A DNA stretch of 64,000 nt from Cohaesibacter haloalkalitolerans (GTDB lineage: Bacteria; Pseudomonadota; Alphaproteobacteria; Rhizobiales; Cohaesibacteraceae). The position numbers and the translations under genes are program-made. This document shows positions 52,565 to 61,890 of the stretch, one piece after another. The stretch is taken from NCBI RefSeq assembly GCF_003574655.1, contig NZ_QNUM01000002.1, positions 434,001 through 498,000 of the forward strand, given 5' to 3'. Under the pieces are notes generated by a model. It saw only the letters and a list, made by a program, of their open reading frames with translations, was not told the DNA's origin and searched no databases. How positions within the stretch are numbered: position 1 is the stretch's first letter; each line of letters starts with the position of its first letter.

Positions 52565-53596
52565 CTACTCGTCCTTGCCTCGAAAGCGGCTCCAATCGTC
52601 AGGTGCGAGTTGATCACGCAAACAAGTCCGCATGGCATTGGGTCCGAGTTGGATGAGGTCTTCATTGAAGTCCCCCAGCATCGGCATCAAGCCTATCGCC
52701 TCGATCCCAACGCCCTGTGCTCTCATGCTGAGCCGCCTATATGCTTCATCGCCGGCAGGATCCCGGTCGCGCACGATATAGAGCCGCTTCAATGACGCAG
52801 GAAACTGGATGGCAGTCAGGTGCCCGGCCGACAGTGCAGCCATCATGGGAATAGGAAGTAGGATCTGCCGCAAGGACAGTATGGTCTCAATACCCTCTCC
52901 TGCAGCCAGAATGTCTCTTACTGTGCCGAAGCGAACCGCATGTCCAAGCAGATGCCCCAAGGCTTTACGTGGAGGATCAAGTGGAGCCTTGCTGCGCCCG
53001 TCCCGTGACAACCATGTGCGATGCACGCCCGTAATCCGGCCATCAAGGTCGGTCACCGCTGCGATCATGGCCGGCCAGATTTCGGTCGGGGTATCTCCTT
53101 CCGGTTTCCAATAGCAGCTCGGGTGAAAGCGCAGCATGGAAGCGTCCCGTAGCTCGCCAATGCCGCGGTGATTGAGATAGGTCTCAGCAAGCGTTCCTCT
53201 GATGGGTTTCGCCATGGCAAAAAGGCGTCGTGCCGCCTCTGAAGAACCTGTTTCAGCAGAGGGCTTCGACTCCCATGGCAAAGGCTCATCCTTGGGCAGA
53301 GAGAGAAAGCTTTGCGCTTCTTCGATCACGTCGACAAAATCCATGAGCCCCATGCTCTCACGGATGATGTCAAGCAGGTCGCCATGCTCGCCGGTGGCAG
53401 CATCTGTCCATTTTCCTGCTGCGCCCTTGTCAGTCGCTTTGAGGCGAACATAGAGAGAGCGACCCGGGGTGTTCCGCGCATCGCCAACAAGCCAGTAATT
53501 GCCATGCCTTCGCCCTGCAGACAAATAATGACGACACACGGCCTCTGCCCCAGCGGCAAGGCGCTCAGCTATATCAGAGGCTGAAAGGTGGGACAT
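52565..53596 (-). CDS. Toprim domain, primase-like protein (DUF7146 type)
   Basis: 343 residues from ATG 53596. N-terminal part MSHLSASDIAERLAAGAEAV, then GNYWLVGDARNTPGRSLYVRLK, where the CHC2-type zinc finger of true primases is absent, and DLLDIIRESMGL. The C-terminal Toprim domain shows ILAAGEGIETILSL (Glu) and RLYIVRDRDPAGDEAY (DxD). Typical of ICE and phage replication-associated proteins. Upstream lies the large parB gene in the same orientation. Confidence 0.8.
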   Translation of the reverse strand: MSHLSASDIAERLAAGAEAVCRHYLSAGRRHGNYWLVGDARNTPGRSLYVRLKATDKGAAGKWTDAATGEHGDLLDIIRESMGLMDFVDVIEEAQSFLSLPKDEPLPWESKPSAETGSSEAARRLFAMAKPIRGTLAETYLNHRGIGELRDASMLRFHPSCYWKPEGDTPTEIWPAMIAAVTDLDGRITGVHRTWLSRDGRSKAPLDPPRKALGHLLGHAVRFGTVRDILAAGEGIETILSLRQILLPIPMMAALSAGHLTAIQFPASLKRLYIVRDRDPAGDEAYRRLSMRAQGVGIEAIGLMPMLGDFNEDLIQLGPNAMRTCLRDQLAPDDWSRFRGKDE

Positions 53597-53656
53597 GGCG
53601 CGTTTCTCCGGATTCTTGGTAGACAATAGGGCGAGACACTTCGCCCCATCGTTGGT

Positions 53657-55723
53657 TCATTCAGCGGCGACGGGATGTTCCTCGTCATCATCCGCTTTTG
53701 GCTCGGTATCGATTTCATCAGTCTCGGTGACTTCGATATCATCGCCATTCATCCGCAGTGGCTCAGGCAACCAGCCACTGTCAGCTAGCAGCCGTTCGGC
53801 TTCTTCTGCCATCTCGCTCTTTTTGAGATGTGCGATGCGTTCGGCATCCCGATCACCGACCCCTTCCCGTACAGCCTGCAGAATGCGGGCTTTGGTAACC
53901 CGACCGAGATAGTTCTCAACCGTCGGGCGCCAACCGGCCGTGACCATATCGAGCCCGGTCGCATGCGCGAGACGATCCGCCTCTCGCAACCGAATATCCA
54001 AACCATGACCGCTGATGCCGGCTCCCCCATAAGGATTTGGCTTCTCGTGAAGAGCATTGATACCAAAGCTCACGCAATGGGCCAGCAATGCCATGCGATC
54101 GCGGTCATCTAGCTCACCCAACCAATGCCAAAGGGCAGCTTCGTCGGCCGGAATGCGTTCACCCCAGCGTTCATGGCGTTCCTCGACGGATGTCGCGACA
54201 GGGCTATCCTTGAGATCGTTCGCCTGCACCGGGAAATGAACCTGTCGGACTGAAGCCTCCAACGCTCCCGTCGCTGGGTAAGGCAAAAAGCTGTCCCGAA
54301 CCAGTTTATGCAGCAATGCCGTCATGGCGATCTCCGGGTTGTGCGCCAGAGCGTCTCTGAGCGCCAATGTGCGATGAGCGGTCAGTTCGACGAGAAGTCT
54401 TTCGGGCAGCGGTTTGACACCGTCTTCTTCCTCTTCGGTCTCGATAAAACCTTCACCCATCCCACCTGTCGCCGAAGTAATTGCTTCAGGGGTCTTGAGA
54501 TCTGACATCTCGTCAATGCTGTTTGGCTCTGCAAGGTCTTCGTCTTCAGGTCTGACATAGCCGCGATCAACGAAGAGCTGACCATCATGGCGAATGCTGA
54601 TGAAGACACCAGCTCGCTTGATGTCGGCTTCGTCAAATTGGACAGGTCGATGCTCAAAAGCTTCAAGTGCGGCTTCGATGGCACCAAGCCGAGTGTCCAC
54701 CTCTTCGGGCAGTTCATCTACCTGAGCATATTGGCTTTCCAATTCGCTCAGTTCGTCTTGAAGCCCAGCCTGTTCGCATTGTTCCGCCTCTGACAGCTCC
54801 AAGGCTTTACCGATCAGACGCCGAAGGCCAGAGGTATGGCCGTAGGGGAAGTCGATAGACAATTCGATCCATTTCCAGCCCTCGGCAGCAATGGCTTCTG
54901 CTTCCGCCTTTAGCTTCTCGGTGACCAGCCGTTCGAGCAAGGGAACATCTTCGATCCATCCGCCATCATCTTCCTCAAAGAGATCGCGCACGATAACGCC
55001 TCCCGCTTCCACATAGGCGTCAAGGCCGATGAAGCGGGCTCTACGGTCACTTGCCTTAACCGCATTCTCGGTCAGGAGACGACGGATCTGATAGGGTTCC
55101 TTGTTCCAGCTGTTCCTCAGGGCGTCCCAGACCTGTTGCTGGCGATCATGGTCCTCGCTGACCGTGAAGGCCATGAGCTGTTCAAGGGTCAGTTCATCCT
55201 CGGCATAACACTCGAGCAAGGCCGGAGCGACAGCGGTCAGCCGCAGACGCTGCTTGACTACCTTGGCCGAAACGAAGAAGGCCGCAGCGATCTCCTCGAC
55301 GCTCATGCCCTTGTCGCGCATGGCAAGAAAGGCGCGGAATTGATCGAGCGGATGCAGAGGGGCCCGTTCGATATTTTCAGCGAGGGAAACCTCATCGATC
55401 AGGATCTCATCGCTGATCTCAGAAATAACGCAGGGCACGGGTGCAGTCTTGTTGAGGCGCTTCTGTTTGACCAGAAGCTCCAATGCCCGATAGCGACGAC
55501 CACCGGCAGGCACTTCGAAGAGGCCCGTTTCCTTGCCCTCCCCATCAAGCTGGGGCCGGACATGAAGAGACTGGATGAGGCCGCGTCGAGCGATAGAGGC
55601 AGCCAGTTCCTCAATTGACACGCCAGACTTGATGCGGCGAACGTTGGACTGGCTTAGAGTCAGCTTGTTGAAGGGAATATCGCGCGAAGATGCGAGGGTA
55701 ATTTTCTGATCGGCATTTGCCAT
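53657..55723 (-). CDS. parB: ParB/RepB-type nuclease-like partition protein (large form)
   Basis: 688 residues from ATG 55723. N-terminal ParB CTP-binding-like domain with SQSNVRRIKSGVSIEELAASI and GLIQSLHVRP, GRRYRALELL and LIDEVSLAENIERAPLHPLDQF, then a KorB-like HTH with EEIAAAFFVSAKVVKQRLRL. The remaining 450 residues are ICE-type extension rich in acidic stretches. Such proteins are core genes in rhizobial and sphingomonad ICEs. It is preceded by a leader element that is shared with the DUF932 gene. Confidence 0.85.
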   Translation of the reverse strand: MANADQKITLASSRDIPFNKLTLSQSNVRRIKSGVSIEELAASIARRGLIQSLHVRPQLDGEGKETGLFEVPAGGRRYRALELLVKQKRLNKTAPVPCVISEISDEILIDEVSLAENIERAPLHPLDQFRAFLAMRDKGMSVEEIAAAFFVSAKVVKQRLRLTAVAPALLECYAEDELTLEQLMAFTVSEDHDRQQQVWDALRNSWNKEPYQIRRLLTENAVKASDRRARFIGLDAYVEAGGVIVRDLFEEDDGGWIEDVPLLERLVTEKLKAEAEAIAAEGWKWIELSIDFPYGHTSGLRRLIGKALELSEAEQCEQAGLQDELSELESQYAQVDELPEEVDTRLGAIEAALEAFEHRPVQFDEADIKRAGVFISIRHDGQLFVDRGYVRPEDEDLAEPNSIDEMSDLKTPEAITSATGGMGEGFIETEEEEDGVKPLPERLLVELTAHRTLALRDALAHNPEIAMTALLHKLVRDSFLPYPATGALEASVRQVHFPVQANDLKDSPVATSVEERHERWGERIPADEAALWHWLGELDDRDRMALLAHCVSFGINALHEKPNPYGGAGISGHGLDIRLREADRLAHATGLDMVTAGWRPTVENYLGRVTKARILQAVREGVGDRDAERIAHLKKSEMAEEAERLLADSGWLPEPLRMNGDDIEVTETDEIDTEPKADDDEEHPVAAE

Positions 55724-55730
55724 GGTTTTT

Positions 55731-55811
55731 ACTCCGGACGGGTGTCGGAAGCCACTCTCCCGAACCATCAAACCCGTCACGAAACAAGGCACAGCCCTCT
55801 TCCTCTCAGAA
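55731..55811 (-). promoter_or_regulatory. Repeated leader element, copy 1 (parB)
   Basis: On the minus strand: TTCTGAGAGG (55811 on), a spacer, TGACGGG (55779-55773), a 30-nt loop, CCCGTC (55742-55737), then GGAGT directly before the parB ATG. The same order and sequence blocks occur before the DUF932 gene (57074-57154). The stem ends where the ribosome-binding site starts, as in translational regulators. Trans partner unknown. Confidence 0.6.
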
Positions 55812-55873
55812 GAGACCTGCGCCATCGCGCCCGAGGCATGCTGATCTGCATGCAGGGGTCTTCACCCCTTCAG

Positions 55874-57067
55874 TCAAGCGATGCGGTCCATCAACTTTTT
55901 AGCTCGCCCTTCCATATCGAGGCGAACATCCTGATGGGTCTTGGTCCGGGCCAGAGCGGTGATACCCTGGACAAAATCAAAGACGCTTTCCGGAGGACGC
56001 CCTTCTTCATCCAGCACGATGTCGATGATCCTTCCTGTCTCGGCTTTCGAGAATCCGCGCTTGCGCAGGAAGTCTGACCTGTCTTCATCACTGCCCGCCA
56101 CGATCCGTTCGCGGGCAGCCTTGATGCCGTTGATGAAGGGAGTGGGCGATGAATTGGCGAAATTGCGCAAGGCTGGCGCTGCCTCATGAGCAAAGCGGGA
56201 GGCGGCATATTTGGAATGCCGGATCTTGATCTCCTGGAAGTCCTCGACACCCCAAAGATTGCGGTTCTGGCAGACAGCGCGGAGATAGAAGCTGGCGATG
56301 CCCAGCGTCTTGGCTCCCACTTCGCTGTTCCAGCAGTAGAAGCCGCGGAAGAACAGATCGGGCGAGCCATCGGGCAACCGACCAGCCTCGATCGGATTGC
56401 GGTCATCGACCAGAAAGAGGAAAACATCGCGATCTGAAGCGTAAAGCGTCGTTGTGTCCTTGGTGATATCCATGTGCGGATTATAGATGCCGGTTGACCA
56501 ATCGAGTATACCGGGCACCTTCCAGCGCGTGTCACCGGTACCATTTCCGGCGATCCGCTGCACCGCTTCAACCAGTTCATAATCGTAGATGCGGCCATAG
56601 TCCGGTCCGGTCACCGCACGCAATTCAACACGCCCGCTCTCAGTTTCATAGGTCTTGATCTGCTCGGCACGGTGCGTTGCAAGGCCATATTGCAAATTGA
56701 TACCGGCAAGAGCTGCGGGAAGCTGGCGCAGATAGGCAGCAGGTGCGCCGACCTGACTGGCCAATTGACCAAAGCTCCAATGGGTCGGTATCGTCGGAGC
56801 ATTTGCCCCGGGCAGCATCAAAGTCAGCCTTTCGGGATTATCGCGACTGGCCTCAACTTGGATGGCTGCGCTCTCCACCACACGGGAGCGGCTATATTCC
56901 GCGCGGGTGCGAACAGCCTCGGCCAATGTGTCGAGGGACAGATAGCGCTCATCATCGGGACGCGAGAACCATTCCGATGATACCCGCCCCACTCTCTCGC
57001 CGCGATCAAGATCAACCTTATAGCCAGCATTGGCATCAACATTTGCTTCCAGAACTTGCATGGTCAT
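55874..57067 (-). CDS. DUF932 protein (phage/plasmid-like, TIGR03299-type)
   Basis: 397 residues from ATG 57067 (ATG 57061 is also possible). Family blocks: YSRSRVVESAAIQVE, HWSFGQLASQVGAPAAYLRQLP, FLVDDRNPIE, RGFYCWNSEVGAKTLGIASFYL and QNRNLWGVEDFQEIKIRHS. DUF932 proteins are frequent on plasmids, ICEs and phages; some are annotated as ssDNA-related or antirestriction neighbours, but no activity is established. Part of the ICE backbone between parB and trbI. Confidence 0.85.
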   Translation of the reverse strand: MTMQVLEANVDANAGYKVDLDRGERVGRVSSEWFSRPDDERYLSLDTLAEAVRTRAEYSRSRVVESAAIQVEASRDNPERLTLMLPGANAPTIPTHWSFGQLASQVGAPAAYLRQLPAALAGINLQYGLATHRAEQIKTYETESGRVELRAVTGPDYGRIYDYELVEAVQRIAGNGTGDTRWKVPGILDWSTGIYNPHMDITKDTTTLYASDRDVFLFLVDDRNPIEAGRLPDGSPDLFFRGFYCWNSEVGAKTLGIASFYLRAVCQNRNLWGVEDFQEIKIRHSKYAASRFAHEAAPALRNFANSSPTPFINGIKAARERIVAGSDEDRSDFLRKRGFSKAETGRIIDIVLDEEGRPPESVFDFVQGITALARTKTHQDVRLDMEGRAKKLMDRIA

Positions 57068-57073
57068 GGGATC

Positions 57074-57154
57074 TACTCCATGACGGGCGTCGGAGACCTC
57101 TTCTCTGACATCCAACCCGTCACCCTTCCCACACCCCTCCTCTCCCTCTCAGAA
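57074..57154 (-). promoter_or_regulatory. Repeated leader element, copy 2 (DUF932 gene)
   Basis: Minus strand: TTCTGAGAGGG (57154 on), TGACGGG (57122-57116), 28-nt loop, CCCGTCA (57087-57081), GGAGTAG before the ATG. Seven-base perfect stem. Copies 1 and 2 agree in stem, flanks and distance to the start codon, while their loops differ. Confidence 0.6.
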
Positions 57155-57178
57155 TGTCCCTTCTTTCCTGCCGGGACG

Positions 57179-57442
57179 TCAGTCCTGTTGCTCGCCTCCT
57201 TCAGGCCCCTCCAAATTGGGCTTGGCCTTTTCGCGTCTCGCTTTGGCAAAGCCACGATCCGTAGCGATAAAACGTTCCAGCATCGGGGCGATGAGCTTTG
57301 CTGGCGGAATTGGTGCGCCAGCGGTTTCGCGGCCGAGAATTGCGCCATATTGGACAAGGTCTTTGTGGAGTTCCGCGGGCAATTCGATTGTCAGTTTGAC
57401 CGGCTTGTCGTCGGCAAGAGGTCCCAATTTGAGCTTGGCCAT
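57179..57442 (-). CDS. DUF2274 family protein
   Basis: 87 residues from ATG 57442; ATG 57448 is also in frame. KLTIELPAELHKDLVQYGA and PPAKLIAPMLERFIATDRGFAKARRE match the DUF2274 family found immediately after trbI in conjugative elements. The start resembles a ribbon-helix-helix DNA-binding fold, so a transfer regulator is possible. It follows trbI by 2 bp. Confidence 0.8.
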   Translation of the reverse strand: MAKLKLGPLADDKPVKLTIELPAELHKDLVQYGAILGRETAGAPIPPAKLIAPMLERFIATDRGFAKARREKAKPNLEGPEGGEQQD

Positions 57443-57444
57443 GA

Positions 57445-58566
57445 TCACCTCCCATAAGGTTCAAGAACCAGATCGCGGGTCACGATGATCCGGACCGGGA
57501 AACCTGGCCGGATGGTGAGTGTTGGTGCGATCTGCAATTGGCGTTGAATGATTTGCTGGCCTGCATCGTTGATGGTGTCCTGAGCCCCATCCTGAATGGC
57601 CCGGATCAGCCGATCCTCGTCGTCGCTTGCCAGCTCAGCACCAACGGACAACAGCGTGGAAAGGCCGGCTGCTTTCATCAGATCCCACCAATGATAGTCG
57701 ACGCCATCTTCCAGACCTGCGTAGCCACTGGCATCAGCACCCGGCAAGCGTTCAAGGACTATTGAGCGACCATTGGAAAGGATCAACCGGTTCCAGACCA
57801 GAAGCACCCGGCGCTGACCAAAGGCGACACCATTGTCATACTGCCCGATAAGGCGCGTGCCTTGCGGGATGAGTAGATGGGATCCGGTCGGGCTATCATA
57901 GATGGGTTCCGTCACCTGCGCGGTGATCTGGCCGGGAAGATCGGAACGAATGCCTGTGATGAGAGCCGCCGGAATGACCGAGCCAGCCTGAAGAATATAG
58001 GGTGAGGCCGGAGCGGCGATACGATCCGCTGCAACGGTCTGGCGATCTATCGCACCGTTAAGGAAAGACGCATGTCGATCTTGCGACCCAGCCAGACTGG
58101 ATTGCGGCATGGCATTTTGAGGGGACCCTTGATCCAAACGAGTGTTGCTTTGAACGGTTTGGAAGAACACCCGGCTCATGCGAGCGGCCTCCTCTTCGGC
58201 CAGCCTTTTTTCTGCTTCCGCATCTTTGGTGGGAGATGTGATCGAGGGTGGTTCGACCGGCTCCCCTCGCCGTTGCGCGGCAAGAATGGGACGCCCCAGA
58301 TCACCGGGAAGAGCCGGTCCGAGAATGGGGCCGGTATAGTCAGCAGGCAGGTTGCTGAGACCATCTGCGCTCGGCCTGTTCTGGGTGGAATAAAGCTCTT
58401 CTCGGGTGGTATCTCTCTGCGGTGTCTGCAAGGCATAGATCAGCGCCCCACCGACGATGAAGAGCGCGACGGCACCGACCGAGGCCAGCATCTTGCGCGA
58501 CAGGCGGGTCACTCGTGGCGGATCGGCACGCAGGCGCATCGGTTCCGTCTTGTCATTACTTGTCAT
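57445..58566 (-). CDS. trbI: Conjugal transfer protein TrbI (VirB10-like)
   Basis: 373 residues from ATG 58566, overlapping trbG by 11 bp. One membrane helix near residues 25-46 (MLASVGAVALFIVGGALIYAL), a proline-rich linker, and the VirB10/TrbI C-terminal beta-barrel with LQAGSVIPAALITGIRSDLP, IPQGTRLIGQYDNG and the FPVRIIVTRDLVL end. Spans the inner to outer membrane in the type IV secretion complex. Confidence 0.9.
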   Translation of the reverse strand: MTSNDKTEPMRLRADPPRVTRLSRKMLASVGAVALFIVGGALIYALQTPQRDTTREELYSTQNRPSADGLSNLPADYTGPILGPALPGDLGRPILAAQRRGEPVEPPSITSPTKDAEAEKRLAEEEAARMSRVFFQTVQSNTRLDQGSPQNAMPQSSLAGSQDRHASFLNGAIDRQTVAADRIAAPASPYILQAGSVIPAALITGIRSDLPGQITAQVTEPIYDSPTGSHLLIPQGTRLIGQYDNGVAFGQRRVLLVWNRLILSNGRSIVLERLPGADASGYAGLEDGVDYHWWDLMKAAGLSTLLSVGAELASDDEDRLIRAIQDGAQDTINDAGQQIIQRQLQIAPTLTIRPGFPVRIIVTRDLVLEPYGR

Positions 58567-59560
58567 GACGGATGCCTCCCTGCGAACCCTCGAGCTTTGG
58601 TGCTGGAGAATGCGGAGCATTGGTGCGCCGGATCCTGACCGTCTGTTGGGTCTTGCCGCTGCCCAGTCGCAGTTCGGCAGCTCCGAACAGACGATCAACA
58701 ATCAGGATGTTCTGATAGACACGGCTGTTGGTGATCTCCGGTTCTCCATCGGCCCCGAGGACGAAGAGTGGCGGCATTTCGCCCTGAATGATGCCGCGCG
58801 GGAAGACCACATAGACATGGCGGCCATCGTCAAAGACAGAGACCGGACGCCAGGGTGGCCTTTGACCCTCTATGGCATAGCGATAATGGCGGGCGGATAC
58901 GGCAGGGATCGTTGGGGTTGCTGGCAGCTTTGACTTTGCTTTAGCCGTTTGCGGATAGGCCCAGGCGACGGAGGCCATATAGGAGGTTTCGCTAGCTCTC
59001 AGTTCAAGCATATAGCTGCGCCGATCTGTGGTGACGACCAGATTGGTCGCGATATCAGGACGCGTTGGCTTGACCAGAATATGTACGCGGGCGCTATTCC
59101 CTGCCCCACTCATCGTATCACCGATGATCCAGCGAGCCGTATCACCGGCAGCGATCGGCCCGGTTCCGGTCAGGCTCTCGCCAGGTTCGAGCGCAATATT
59201 TGTGATCTGGCCGGGCGCTGCATAGACCTGATAGAGGGCGCCCTCGCTCCAGGGATAGATCTGAATGGCGTTATAATAGCCTTCGCGACGGGGTTCGATC
59301 CGTGCTGCCGCATTGGCATTGTCGATGCGTCCGGTTGGGCTATCCGCCTTGTTACCACCATGAGCCACCTTCCAGACGGGAGGTTTATGCAGGGGCTTCA
59401 GCATATCATCGTCTGCGGTGAGTTTCGGCGATGGCGGCAAGGATGGCACGGTGTCATCATAGCTGAATTGAGGTGTGCGGTTGCTGGCACAGCCGACAAG
59501 CAGCGAGCCAGAGACAATCAGCAAGACCAAATTGCGTTGACGGGCTGTCGGGGTTTTCAT
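58556..59560 (-). CDS. trbG: Conjugal transfer protein TrbG (VirB9-like)
   Basis: 334 residues from ATG 59560. Lipoprotein signal with lipobox LVGC (Cys 24). The VirB9/CagX beta domain shows YEVYAAPGQIT-type sequence here as QVYAAPGQITNIALEPGE, RWIIGD and AWAYPQ; the C-terminal half ends in FGAAELRLGSGKTQQTVRI. Outer-membrane core component of the T4SS. Overlaps trbF by 4 bp and trbI by 11 bp. Confidence 0.9.
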   Translation of the reverse strand: MKTPTARQRNLVLLIVSGSLLVGCASNRTPQFSYDDTVPSLPPSPKLTADDDMLKPLHKPPVWKVAHGGNKADSPTGRIDNANAAARIEPRREGYYNAIQIYPWSEGALYQVYAAPGQITNIALEPGESLTGTGPIAAGDTARWIIGDTMSGAGNSARVHILVKPTRPDIATNLVVTTDRRSYMLELRASETSYMASVAWAYPQTAKAKSKLPATPTIPAVSARHYRYAIEGQRPPWRPVSVFDDGRHVYVVFPRGIIQGEMPPLFVLGADGEPEITNSRVYQNILIVDRLFGAAELRLGSGKTQQTVRIRRTNAPHSPAPKLEGSQGGIRHDK

Positions 59561-60246
59561 TGGCTCATCTCCCGCGACCATGAGAGTGCGTTGACATAGA
59601 TACCGAGGGGATTGGCACGCAAGCGCTCCACGTCTCGCGGCATCTGGATGACGATGGTGAGGATCGCGGTCCAGCGTTCGGTCCGGGCCAGCTGGCCATT
59701 TTCATAATGGCGCTCGATCCAGGCGACCCGGAAGCTATCTGGCGAAGCGCGGATGACACTGGAGATTTCGACGGCGACCTGTCCCTTGCCAACCCGATCG
59801 AAGGGATCGCTGGTACGAGCATAGTCATTCAGTGCCGTTGCTCCCCGGTCGGTGGTGAATTCATAGGCGCGGAGCCAGTTCTGACGCACGATGATCGGAT
59901 CGGCAGAGAGGCCGCGAACCTCTTCAATGAAGCGGGCCAAATGCCATGCGATTTGCGGATCGTTTGGCAGATAGTCCGCCAAGGCAGGCTCGACCAGTTG
60001 GGCCTCGCCAAGCTTATCAACCTCTACGACCCAAGGGACCACGGTTCCCCGGGCAGATTGCCAAACAAGAGCGGAGGCAAAGCCAATGCTGAGGAACAGG
60101 CTGCCAAACGCCATATAGCGCCAGTTGCGTGCCTGAACGCGGGCGGATCCAATACGCTCATCCCAGATCTGGGCTGCCTTCTGGTAGGGCGTTTCGGGTT
60201 GAGGGCTTTTGCCATAGTGGGTGGTGGATCTTTTAAACGAGTTCAT
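59557..60246 (-). CDS. trbF: Conjugal transfer protein TrbF (VirB8-like)
   Basis: 229 residues. Membrane helix at about 45-65 (MAFGSLFLSIGFASALVWQS), then the VirB8-like periplasmic domain with PNDPQIAWHLARFIEEVRGLS, YEFTTDRGATALNDYART and GRWTAI-type end here WTAILTIVIQMPRDVERLR. Nucleates assembly of the T4SS at the inner membrane. Overlaps trbL and trbG by 4 bp each. Confidence 0.9.
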   Translation of the reverse strand: MNSFKRSTTHYGKSPQPETPYQKAAQIWDERIGSARVQARNWRYMAFGSLFLSIGFASALVWQSARGTVVPWVVEVDKLGEAQLVEPALADYLPNDPQIAWHLARFIEEVRGLSADPIIVRQNWLRAYEFTTDRGATALNDYARTSDPFDRVGKGQVAVEISSVIRASPDSFRVAWIERHYENGQLARTERWTAILTIVIQMPRDVERLRANPLGIYVNALSWSREMSQ

Positions 60247-61583
60247 GAGCGGTCACCGGGTTGGAGATTGATCGAGGCACCGGAATTGTGGGCGTCACCG
60301 GAGCGAACAGCATGGGCAGCCATGGTGGTGCCGTGACTGAGCGCCTGTTTGCGCTGCATCTGTCGCGCCCAACCGGGAGGGCCTGCAGCATCAGAGGAAG
60401 GGGCTGAAGGCGCGCCGATGGTACCCATGGTTGATGAGCCACCTGTTGCCTCGAAGCTGCTGCGAACACCTTCGGCGAAGCTTGTCTGCAAGCTGTTGGC
60501 GGCTTTGACTGCGCCCCGTTTCAAGGGAGATGTGGCACCAGCGCCTGCGGCTCGCGCGACGCCGGATAGGCCGGAGGCTACGCCGGACGCGCCGCCTTGA
60601 CCGGCAGAGCCAAGGCGATAGGCCGTGCTGGCCGCCCCAGCTGCAGCCGAGCCAGAAGATAAAGCAGCCGCTCCGCCCCGGGCAGCAAGAAGCCCCGCCC
60701 CACTGGCAGCGGCGCCACCGGCAAGCATCAGGCCTCCAGCAGCAAGACCGGTGCCGACGGCCGACCCTGCGCCCAACTGCGGTCCGCCCGAGACGAGACC
60801 TGACGCAATTCCGGGACCGAATATGCCAAGTCCCAAAAGAGACAGAGCAGCAAGGACAATCGCCATGGCGTCATCGATGGTGGGTGTGATGCCGCCAAAG
60901 CCCGCGGTGAATTGGCCAAAGAGGGTTGAGCCAATACCGATGACAACGGCGAGAACAAGCACCTTGATGCCGGATGAGACGACATTGCCGAGCACGCGCT
61001 CAGCCATGAAAGCGGTTTTGCCGAAGAGGCCAAAGGGGATCAGCACGAAGCCAGCCAGCGTTGTCAGCTTGAACTCAATGAGCGTGACAAAGAGCTGAAT
61101 GGCGAGGATGAAGAAGGCGAGCAGCACGAGTACCCAGGCAAAGAGCAGACAGGCGATCTGAATGAAATTCTCAAAGAAACTGACCCATCCCATGAGATCG
61201 GAGATAGATTCCAGCAAGGGACGTCCGGCATCAAGACCGATCTGGGCTACCTGCCCGGGGCGCATGAGATCGGCGGCGCTGAAGCTGGTACCAGATCCCT
61301 TGAGCCCAAGCCCGGCGAAACTTTCAAAGACGATTTCGGCAAGGCTGTTCCAATTACTGATGAGATAGGCAAAGACGCCAACAAAGAGGGTTTTCTTGAC
61401 CAGCCGAGCCATGATGTCTTCATCGGCGCCCCAGCTCCAGAAGAGCGCTGCCAGTGTGACGTCAATGACGATCAGCGTGGTTGCGATGAAAGCCACCTCA
61501 CCGCCAAGCAGGCCAAAGCCGCTATCGATATAGGTGGTGAAGACTCCAAGGAAATTGTCGATAACACCGGTTCCGCCCATCAT
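60243..61583 (-). CDS. trbL: Conjugal transfer protein TrbL (VirB6-like)
   Basis: 446 residues from ATG 61583, whose first four bases overlap the trbK-like stop (ATGA); ATG 61580 is the alternative. GGTGVIDNFLGVFTTYIDSG at the N-terminus is a TrbL signature; five or six membrane helices follow, then a long Gly/Ala-rich region (about 290-400). Polytopic inner-membrane channel component. Longer in-frame extension to 61670 is rejected. Confidence 0.9.
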   Translation of the reverse strand: MMGGTGVIDNFLGVFTTYIDSGFGLLGGEVAFIATTLIVIDVTLAALFWSWGADEDIMARLVKKTLFVGVFAYLISNWNSLAEIVFESFAGLGLKGSGTSFSAADLMRPGQVAQIGLDAGRPLLESISDLMGWVSFFENFIQIACLLFAWVLVLLAFFILAIQLFVTLIEFKLTTLAGFVLIPFGLFGKTAFMAERVLGNVVSSGIKVLVLAVVIGIGSTLFGQFTAGFGGITPTIDDAMAIVLAALSLLGLGIFGPGIASGLVSGGPQLGAGSAVGTGLAAGGLMLAGGAAASGAGLLAARGGAAALSSGSAAAGAASTAYRLGSAGQGGASGVASGLSGVARAAGAGATSPLKRGAVKAANSLQTSFAEGVRSSFEATGGSSTMGTIGAPSAPSSDAAGPPGWARQMQRKQALSHGTTMAAHAVRSGDAHNSGASINLQPGDRS

Positions 61584-61870
61584 TCCTGCCCTCCGGTATT
61601 CGAAGGCAGTTCTGACGTGGTCGGTTTCCCGAGGAAGCGATCCCGCGACCTGGCCCATGTTGCCAGACAATCAGCATCGGTTGCCGCCGCCTCCCCCATT
61701 TGCTGGCAACGGCGCAGCGTAGACCGCAAAGGATCCATGGTCGGCTGAAGAGATGGAACAGAACTCTCTTGCAGCGGCTGCTCTTTTCGGCGCATCTCGA
61801 TCATGGTTGCCGTCATGGCGATTGCGACAAAGAGAATGGCCGCCAGTCTTATTGCGGTTTTGCTGTTCAT
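61580..61870 (-). CDS. Putative entry exclusion protein (TrbK-like)
   Basis: 96 residues. N-terminal helix AIRLAAILFVAIAMTATMIEM, then a polar mature part with RRCQQMGEAAATDADCLATWA (two Cys, a recurring feature of the TrbK-alt family) and a C-terminal RDRFLG. Entry exclusion proteins prevent redundant transfer between cells carrying the same element. Position between trbJ and trbL is canonical. Confidence 0.75.
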   Translation of the reverse strand: MNSKTAIRLAAILFVAIAMTATMIEMRRKEQPLQESSVPSLQPTMDPLRSTLRRCQQMGEAAATDADCLATWARSRDRFLGKPTTSELPSNTGGQE

Positions 61871-61890
61871 GAGTGCCCCCGCTTGTCTTG

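Noticed and set aside
52254-52595. 113-codon minus-strand frame and 71-codon plus-strand frame across the DUF2493 leader
   Set aside because: Both run through the stem sequences, overlap neighbouring genes and lack starts or family features; an RNA leader fits better.
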